In this document: in pieces, positions 56,582-64,000 of the stretch
Numbering within the stretch: the stretch's first letter is position 1
Layout of the letters: each line of letters starts with the position of its first letter
Assembly: GCF_002127325.2 (NCBI RefSeq)
Contig: NC_035438.2
Span: 91,011,948-91,075,947 of the forward strand
Length of the DNA: 64,000 nucleotides
Origin: Helianthus annuus
Taxonomy: Eukaryota > Streptophyta > Magnoliopsida > Asterales > Asteraceae
Reading direction: 5' to 3'
Notes under the pieces: generated by a model
Database searches by the model: none
What the model was told of the DNA's origin: nothing
Seen by the model: only the letters and a program-made list of their open reading frames with translations
Translations under genes and position numbers: made by a program

Positions 56582-58749
56582 TTATATATTATAAATTAGC
56601 AACAAAAATATGCAAATAAAGTTGTACCTTGTGCTTTGGGAATTTTTCAAAAAAAAAAATTGATTTTTTACTTTTAACCCAAAGGTTTTTATCTTTTATA
56701 ATTTTAACCCTACATAATTTGTTTTTTAACTTTAATCCAAAATTTTCATTATTTGCAATTTAACTTCACAACTTTTGTCACTTATACTTTCCATCTTTCG
56801 CAAATTTCATTTTACGTATAGTTTTAAATTTTTCGAGTTAATACGATGCAACGTACGAGTGTGGTTCAACTTTTTAATGTTTTGTTTCAAATTTTGCAAG
56901 TTAACACGCCGCAACGTGCATGTGCGGTTCAACGTTTTTACCTCTATTTTTTATTGTTTGACTGGTTCGTCGCAACACGCAGATCCTACGTCGAGTCAAT
57001 GTTAGTGGTCGATGACGGTTGCGTGGCATTAGTCCTATTTGACACCGTTTTACGCCACGCCGCAACGCTGGGTGTGCTTTGGGGGGTTTTCAAAGAAAAA
57101 TGGTTATGGAGTTGCTGTAACCTTGGCTTTGGAGATTTTCCAAAAAAAATGATTTTTTTTTACTTTTCACCCAAAAGTATTTTCATAAATTACTTTTAAC
57201 CCAAAGCTATTTTTTTTACTTTTACCTAAAACTTTTTATCTTTTGCAATCTATTATCACAACTCTTTTTACTTTCAACTTTGGTCCTTTATAGTTTTCAT
57301 TTTTCACATATTTTTCGTTTTATGCTTGGCTCTAAATTTTGTGACTTAACACGTCGCAACGTGCGTCTTTGGTTTAACGTTTTTACGTTTCATTCTAAAT
57401 TGTGCGAGTTAACACTGTCACACCCCCAAAATCCACCTGCGGAATACCACCGCTTGGGAGCGTGACTGACCAGGATCAAGCCACCAATCATATTGAACAT
57501 GTAATTAATATCAAGTAAAATAAATGCAAACCAATCATTCAAAACGATAGGTGTTCAAAACATAATTATAGTATCAAGTGTAGCGGAAGCATAAGTATGA
57601 AAACCCAAAATATATCATAGTACAAATGTTTAAATGTTTTAACATGGCTTCCACGATCCATGCTCCACAACGACCTGCTCCTCCCTGTGCAAGCTCCATA
57701 TATCTAACGACCTGTAAGGCATGTAACAGAGGATCAACAACTAGTTGAGCGAGTTCACAGAAAGTAAGTTCGTAGCAGTAATATGTATGTTCATTTGGTG
57801 GGGGCTTCCCACGTATGTATGTACTATTAGTGGGGGTTTCCCGTGACTATATTTATTACTAATGGGGACTTCCCATGTTTATCCTTACTAGACTATTGTA
57901 ACCATGTGTTCTTCTTAATCTGAGAACAGGAATACGTACAAGGTCATGTAGATTTTACGTGAGTGCCCTTCCCCGAGGACAGTGGTACGCGTGGGGTTTA
58001 CGTAGGTTTTACGTAAGTGTCCTTCCGACCCGGAAGACAGTAGTAGGCATGAGTTTACGTAGGTTTTACGTAAGTGTCCTCCCGACCCGGGAGACAGTGG
58101 TAGATACTAGTTTACGTAGGTTTTACGTAAGTGTCCTGACTAACCTGAGGACGATGGTATGTGGTCTAGCAATAGTGTAAGTACGAGTAATTATCCAATT
58201 CAAATCTTTCCAACCCAATTCCCAACCCGGGAATCCCATGCCTTGGCTGTGTAAACTCACCTTGGTTTGCTCGGTATGTTATTGCTTCTAGGGTTAATTT
58301 GTGTTTAAGTCCATTGCACACGATCTAAGGTACATTGCACATAAATCCGATGTGAGTATTTTACTTTCAATTATCTTTACAACTCTTTGGTGTTCAAACA
58401 GTAACATACGGTAACGTATCGCACAATAACATGCAGTATCATTCAGTAACACGTAGCATCATATCAGACAGTATCACATAATCGTATACAGTAGTAAACA
58501 GTAGCATGCAGTAGTATGTTGTTCTTCACACGGAGTTCTAAACTTGGCATCAACATAAACTCAGTCTTTTCAAACATTAACAATAGTGAACATGTGTGCA
58601 TATATTTACAGCTCGGACAACACATCATACATATGAAATTTGGACACATATACATCATTTAAACCTTAACAGATTCAATCATCAATTAACGTACAACTCA
58701 TGGCCTCATATTAATCATATACAAAGTCAGACAGGGCCTTGCCCTTCTT

Positions 58750-59225
58750 AAAAGCTCGGACAAGAAGTGAGAGGGCCTTCCCTGTTTGAAAGTCGGACGG
58801 GGGGGGGGGTGTTTGGGGATTAAAAGTCAGACCAAAGGGGCAAGGGCCACAAAGTCGGACCATTGGGGAGGGCTCACAAAAACTCGGACCACAAGGTGGG
58901 GGTCACAAAGGTCGGACATGGGGTTTCCACATGAAACTCGGACACACACACACAAGAAATTCGGACCCTTCCTAGGGTTAAAGGTCGGACCACCACCTTA
59001 ACATTAAAAGTCGGACCCCTTAGAGCTTTGTAAAGATCGGACCCTTTACATAATCTAAAATTCGGACCATGGGGGTGGGGGTTAAAGCTCGGACAGCCCC
59101 TCCCCCTTCATGCAAAACTCGGACAAGTATTCACTTTGTAAAAGTCGGATCATGTCTCATTTAAAAAGGTCGGATCAACTATACAACATAATATTCGGAC
59201 TCCCTTAGTGTTATAAACTCAGACA
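58750..59225 (+). repeat. Dispersed TCGGAC motif array in the solo LTR
   Basis: About 20 copies of (A/C)(A/T)CGGAC(C/A), mostly AAGTCGGACC or CTCGGAC, spaced about 20-35 bp apart with unrelated spacer between. All are in the same orientation. Confidence 0.85.
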
Positions 59226-59379
59226 AACATTCAACCACACGTTCTGTATAATTGTAACAGTTACGTTTCCTTCGATCATCAGTTACATTCATCGTTCTAA
59301 AACCCTAATTTCTTACATTGCATTGCACTGATCAAAACAACAATCAAAATTTCTACATCTCATGCATCTAAATCATCAG

Positions 59380-59484
59380 GCGAAAGAGTGGGGAACGTAT
59401 TTGATGATATTGAAAAACACGGGTGTTTATGACAAACTAACAATCGGGCAGTTTATTGAGAAGTTAGAGGGATTATATGACTAA
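59380..59484 (+). pseudogene. Copia-type gag fragment embedded in the solo LTR
   Basis: An open stretch of 34 codons, including EWGTYLMILKNTG and LTIGQFIEKLEG, then TAA. It lines up with the gag segments at about 17135-17230 (TWGTYLMMLRNKKG, LSKFIEKLEAQ) and about 2930-3030 on the minus strand. Similarity stops at both ends, where LTR sequence resumes. It has no start of its own. It is not closest in wording to either copy here, so the donor was another gag element. Confidence 0.8.
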
Positions 59485-60345
59485 TCACATCAATATCACA
59501 ATAATCAGAATAAATCAAAACACAGAACCATCATATAAAAACTAGGGTTTACAAGTATTACAAGAATCAAGAATTGATGAAATCAAATAATCAATAATCA
59601 TTTACCTTGAATTGATTCTAGTTAGAGTATGGAAATCAAGAGTGATGATTAGCTTGTGCCTAGGATGGAGATGATGATGATTGCCAGAGAAACCAGAGAA
59701 AATGAAAGTACGTGCTTGAATTTCTTGGGTGATGATTAGTGAATGATTAGGGTTAAGAATCATATAAGTTCCACTATTAGCACTAAGCACCCCTAAGAGT
59801 TATATTTTACAATAGTACACCATCTCAAACAATTTCACAGTTTCACCACCAAGTTCATACATTTGACAATTCTTTCAACAGTAACATATAACCATGCTCA
59901 AATCACACAATACGATTCATTGCATCAAAACGTATACAATTCCATAGCAACTAATTGTGCAAATAAACAACTAAACAATAAATGAACGTGCAATAAATGC
60001 GAAATAGAAATCTTGGAAACTCGAGTTGTCACAAACACAACGCAATGTGCGTGTGTGGGTGAACGTTTTTACATCGTCTATTTTTTCCCGTTTGACATAT
60101 TTAACATAACGTGCGGGTCCTAGATCGACTTAATAATGACTAAAGAATCCCCGCCGCATTGCGGCGGGTCGCAATGCTAGTTTATAAATAATAGTCAAAA
60201 GAAACCCAATATCATGTCTTTTACAAAAATAGTGATTCTGTGGGTAGAAACATAGTGGTTTTAAAATATATGTGATAAAAGATATTTTGATCGATAATAA
60301 TTATTATTTAATGTTTTGATCCAACTGTCCTTCATTACATACTAG

Positions 60346-60840
60346 GTTTGAACCCCGTGTAATACACGGCTTGAATAATGTAATTTTATATACCAAATAA
60401 TAAAAAATATATCTTTAAAAACCTCGTATTACACGGGTTAAATAAATGTAATTTATATACCGAATAATAAAACAATATATCTTTTAAAACCTCGTTTATT
60501 ACATGGGTTGAATAAATGCAATTTTATATATTAAATAATGAAAAAGTTACATTTTTAAGAACCTCGTGTATTGTATGAGTTGAGCACAAGTAATTTTATA
60601 TATCAATCAATAAAAAGTTATATATTGTTATATCTTTATAAACACTGTGTATTATACAGATTGAATAAATCTAATTTTATATACCACATAATAAAAAAAG
60701 TTATATTTTTAAAAACCCGATGTATTACACGAGTTGCATAAATGCAATTTTGTATAGTAAATAATAAAAATGTTATATCTTTAAAAACCTCTTTTATTAC
60801 ACGGGTTGAATGAATCTAATAAAAAATTATATGTTTAAAA
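60346..60840 (+). repeat. Minisatellite of about 75-85-bp units with a palindrome in each unit
   Basis: Six to seven diverged units, each with CGTGTATTACACGGGTTGAA, then TAAATG(C/T)AATTTTATATACC, AATAATAAAAA and ATATCTTTAAAAACCT. CGTGTAATACACGG is nearly self-complementary, so each unit could fold into a small hairpin. Such arrays occur inside plant Helitrons. Confidence 0.8.
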
Positions 60841-62198
60841 AACGAACGAATATACTCGATATATGATGGATGGGGTGATTGCGGTGATGGTTCTTATAAA
60901 TGTCACGTAAACATAGTGAATACCGTATAGAACCAATAAACATTGATTAATGTTTTTGTTTACCCTTTATAAACATTTTTTAAATAAGTTCTACCCTCAA
61001 CTACTTTAGTTTAATAAGATAAATCAATCATTTACATTATATTAATTTATATTTAGTGTACCTATTTTTTTTAATTTCAGGATAAATAATTTTGAAATCT
61101 AATAAATATTTCAAAGTATTATATTATCTTCTATAAGAGTTGTTTAAATTTATATTAATTTTAAGTTTATAATTATCTTTTAATTAATATTAATTATCTA
61201 TAATTAAGTAGGAGAGAAAAAATAGATGGCTTCAATGAATGACATGTGTCCCTAAATTGGTTTCTTTTATTATATAGTATAGATTAATAATAATTATTTA
61301 ATATTAGTTTTGATCGAATATTTTTTTAAATTAGAATGACACTTTTTAATGCGAATATATAGTGGAATACTATTTGAATTCCAAATTTAACCCAATATAA
61401 TGTTACCTGACAACCACATTACAGGATACAAAATTCATAAATGACTTTATTTTCCTTCTCTATTTTATAAACATACTTAAAGTTTAGAACCTGCAGTTCT
61501 AGCAAAAGAGAACCCGAAGTTCTCATACAATATACATTTCATTGGAAAGCTTGTTTTTAAAATGCTTTATTCTTTCCTTTGTAGATAACTCTCATAAAAG
61601 AGTATAGATATGTTTGTATATGACACCTGAAGTACCACACTCTCCGAATCTCATTATCAAGTTATAAACGATCGTAAGATGTTAGGCCGATAAATGTTAT
61701 TAGACTCGAACATTTATTTACTTCTCAATTGGTGTATTGTAAAGAGAAGACTATTTATGAGGAAAATGTTGATAAAAAATGCCATTTATCACATTGTGAT
61801 ATACTCCTGAAGTAGCAGTATCATCAGAGAGTATATGAAAAGTGTAAAATGATTTTACATTTGTGTGACCAATGAATAAAAGCCATAAAGCTTGTTTCGG
61901 TTCAACTACATTCCCTGAAGCGAATGTGATTTTATATTGTATGGTGTAAAGGTAACGATCATAGAGAGAATATTATGACGATAAGATCAACCATGAGAAT
62001 CAATAATGTTAATAATGATATTGACCACTAAAAGTGGCAAATTAAGGGAGTAGTTACATGAAAATAAAATGTGAGAAGCATGAAAGTGATAACATGATAG
62101 TTTGAAATGATAAGGCATTGTTCTCACTATTATTGAAATGATAGTTTCATTTTACTTCTTTGCATTAATTTTTATTTTTTTTTATTTCTTGAAGAAAT
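60841..62198. other. AT-rich non-coding stretch, Helitron-like tail and decayed copia sequence
   Basis: To about 61285 it ends with TTATTATATAGTATAGATT, typical of non-autonomous Helitron-like repeats. From about 61440 on, phrases such as CTCCTGAAGTAGCAGTATC and GAACCCGAAGTTCTCATAC look like spacer of the downstream copia element, but no gag frame could be read. Confidence 0.35.
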
Positions 62199-62478
62199 AT
62201 GTATGCTAGCTCCAATAGAGCTATTATTGGTGATGAATGTCTGGTAGATAGCTGTAGTACTAACACTATTCTCAAAGATATGAGATTTTTCTCTGAGTTG
62301 TCTCCAGCAGAGACACCGATTAGTACTATATCTGGTGTCAGTAACCTTATCGAAGTCTCCGGCAGAGCACACATAACATTATCTTCGGGTACCAAATTAA
62401 CTATTGATAATGCATTATATTCTAGTAAATCCAGAAGAAATTTACTTAGCTTTAAAGATATTTGAAAAAACGGTTACC
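62199..62478 (+). pseudogene. Copia protease region, decayed
   Basis: Frame 62199-62465 contains the copia aspartic protease: ECLVDSCSTNTIL holds the catalytic loop, where the usual Asp-Ser-Gly reads Asp-Ser-Cys. ALYSSKSRRNLLSFKDI is the segment joining protease to integrase. A TGA at 62463-62465 sits where related copia proteins have Arg, consistent with CGA to TGA. The start chosen is only the first ATG, since a fused gag would normally precede it. A hAT-like element interrupts eight codons later, at 62479. Confidence 0.82.
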
Positions 62479-63091
62479 CTGGGCAGTTAATATCGGCGCT
62501 ATCTCGGTGATATAGCGGTGCTATATCGGTTATCGGTCTTGGCACATAATATCGGTTCAGAATATCGGTAGAAATCTCGGTAGCGAGAATATTGGCGATA
62601 TTTACCAAGATATCGCCGATATTTTGATATTCTTATCTCGGTCATATCGGTGAGAAAATCGGTAGGCCAGATTTTTATGTTTTTCTTTATGGGCTGCCAA
62701 CAAAATACAAAGCCCAGTTCTTTCCCAGTTCTTTTATGCTTTTTGGCCCATATATTATAACCTTTATCACACTTCGAACACTTAACACGACAACTGATGA
62801 TGTCTGCTGAACCCTAATCATCCCTCCCAAGCTCCTGTGCTTCAATCGGATTTTAGTGTTTTAAGTTATGATGAACAAATGAAGAATCGGGTGCCTTGGT
62901 TGATCTTGATGAACACTTCTTTATTTTGCGATTATTATTATATAGGTTCTAGACTTCTAGATATGAATAATATATTTTTATGCATGATATTATAAATTAC
63001 CGATATCCCACCGATATCTCACCGCGATAAACGATATCTCAGATATCAGTCCTTGACCGATAACCGATATTTTTCCGCATTAACTGCATAG
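62479..63091. mobile_element. hAT-like non-autonomous element in copia pol
   Basis: 613 bp between 8-bp TSDs CGGTTACC (62471-62478; 63092-63099). Ends CTGGGCAGTTAATATCGG and, inverted, CTATGCAGTTAATGCGG. Subterminal ATATCGG/CCGATAT motifs cluster at both ends. No transposase. Removing it rejoins the pol reading frame in the NGY-H region. Confidence 0.85.
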
Positions 63092-64000
63092 CGGTTACCA
63101 CCTAAAAAGAATATCTGAAAATAATATTGAATATCTTCAAATTACTTCAAACAAAAATGGCAAAGAAACAATTGTTGAGCAATTAGAAGTCTTATCCTCT
63201 AGATTATATTGTACAAATATCAATCCTATCGAATCATACATGGTGAGTAACCAAAAGCTGTTAGATAATGACACATTCAATATATGGCATGACCGTCTAG
63301 GTCACCCTGGTAACATAATGATGAGACGAATAATCAAAAGTGCAACCGAGCACCCTCTCAAAAACTTAAAAGTTTTGCTATCACAAGACTTATCATGTGC
63401 AGCATGCTCTCTGGGCAAACTTATAACTCGGCCCTCACAAACTAAATTGATACATGAAACCCCATCATTTTTAGAAAGAATCCAAGGGGATATTTGGGGC
63501 CTATCCATCCTCCGTGTGGACCATTCCGCTATTTCTTGGTCTTAATAGACGCATCCTCAAGGTGGTCACATGTGAGCCTTTCAGCTACTTGAAATGTAGC
63601 ATTTGCCTGACTTTTAGCTCAAATCATACAATTGAGAGCCAATTTCCCCAACAATCAAATTAGAAACATCTGGATGGATAATGTGGGAGAGTTCACATCT
63701 CAAGCTTTTAATGACTATTGTATGTCAATCGGGATCAATGTTGAACATTCAGTACCTCATGTTCACACACAAAACGGTTTAGCTGAATCTCTGATTAAAC
63801 GGCTAAAAATAATCGCTAGACCACTTTTAATGAGATGTAAACTACCATCTTCTGCATGGGGCCATGCTATTTTGCATGTCGCTGCACTGATTAGATTGAG
63901 ACCAACTGCTGATCATGAATACTCCCCATTGCAACTGGTCTCCGGACGAGAACTAAGTTTGTCCCACCTTAGAATCTTTGGTTGTACGGTATATGTACCA
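63092..64000 (+). pseudogene. Copia integrase region, decayed, runs off right edge
   Basis: The GAG-pre-integrase module (LWHDRLGHPG-type: FNIWHDRLGHPGNIMMRR, then CAACSLGK) is in frame 63240-63545. The integrase core starts at RIQGDIWG with the first catalytic Asp. A one-base loss near 63500 shifts the frame; in the next frame the core continues (RYFLVLIDASSRWSHV) with TGA stops at 63590-63592 and 63608-63610, both where Arg is usual. The second Asp is in WMDNVGEFTSQ and the Glu in NGLAESLIKRLK. The end of the core (HLRIFGCTVYVP) reaches base 64000. RT and RNase H, if present, lie outside the window. Confidence 0.88.

Larger units (their letters stand above)
57416..60033 (+). repeat. Solo LTR (2.6 kb) of a gypsy-type element inside Helitron copy 2
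   Basis: Begins TGTCACACCCCCAAAATCC and ends CGAGTTGTCACA with TSD AACAC (57411-57415; 60034-60038). Its interior is made of several repeat blocks: GGGGGCTTCCCACG-type phrases (57800-57880), a roughly 60-bp repeat TTACGTAGGTTTTACGTAAG (57950-58150), CAGTA(A/T)CA phrases (58395-58520) and an AGTCGGAC array (58750-59225). A copia gag fragment lies at 59380-59484. The lineage (probably a Tekay-like chromovirus) is inference from LTR style and length. Confidence 0.88.
56583..60180 (+). mobile_element. Helitron, non-autonomous, copy 2, interrupted by a solo LTR
   Basis: Starts almost directly after copy 1 and repeats its wording (GTTGTACCTTGTGCTTTGGG ... TTTTAACCCTACATAATTTG). It ends with a perfect hairpin CCCGCCGC-ATT-GCGGCGGG and CTAG at 60177-60180. 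The solo LTR at 57416-60033 splits it inside GAGTTAACAC. Net length is about 1 kb. The exact 5' end is uncertain. Confidence 0.75.

Overview
This window is plant nuclear DNA, almost certainly from a eudicot and most likely an Asteraceae-like genome. That last step is inference from the style of the repeat families; no taxonomic marker gene is present. It is a deeply nested transposon block with one probable host gene. I see no rRNA, tRNA, CRISPR array, operon or bacterial feature. Nearly all long reading frames are retrotransposon remnants or accidental frames in repeats.

Left flank (1-7489). A copia-type element that appears to carry only gag runs off the left edge on the minus strand (5' LTR 4158-4633, decayed gag 1-3626). 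Next come a minus-strand remnant of a chromodomain gypsy element (5761-6527) and a mixed stretch of LTR-like and AT-rich sequence.

Nest (about 7490-50568). Target-site duplications (TSDs) let the layers be peeled off. (1) A foldback/MITE-like element with long inverted arms (arms near 7490-7640 and 50376-50568) was split by (2) a non-autonomous CACTA transposon (7915-50362, TSD GAG). Its subterminal repeat was hit by (3) a Ty3/gypsy Tat-type retrotransposon (15089-49794, TSD TGACC) with gag, protease, reverse transcriptase, two RNase H domains, integrase and an antisense extra ORF. The 5' LTR of that element was hit by (4) a second gag-only copia-type element (15630-31617, TSD TCAAC), whose gag was hit by (5) a non-coding LARD-like element with 3.2-kb LTRs (18488-27386, TSD ACAGG). 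The gypsy element also carries a solo LTR (32774-33713, TSD GGGTC), a hAT MITE (35798-36490, 8-bp TSD) and a roughly 2-kb tandem triplication across its pol/antisense-ORF junction (38568-44600). LTR divergence counted by eye falls with nesting depth: about 5.7%, 1.9% and 0.2%.

Right flank (50569-64000). A likely host gene (CDS 51588-52454) encodes a 288-residue Lys/Glu-rich protein and has a TATA box and a predicted leader intron. It is followed by two non-autonomous hAT-like elements (52645-53356 and 54011-54670), a copia LTR end with primer-binding site (near 54827), two Helitrons of one family (ends at 56581 and 60180), a 2.6-kb solo LTR inside the second Helitron (57416-60033), a palindromic minisatellite (60346-60840), and a decayed copia pol (62199-64000) split by another hAT-like element (62479-63091).

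The best candidates for something new are the gag-only family with two zinc knuckles about 630 residues apart, present twice in 64 kb; a 105-bp copia gag piece embedded in a gypsy-type solo LTR; and the microhomology-bounded triplication that multiplied the convergent 3' ends of pol and the antisense ORF.
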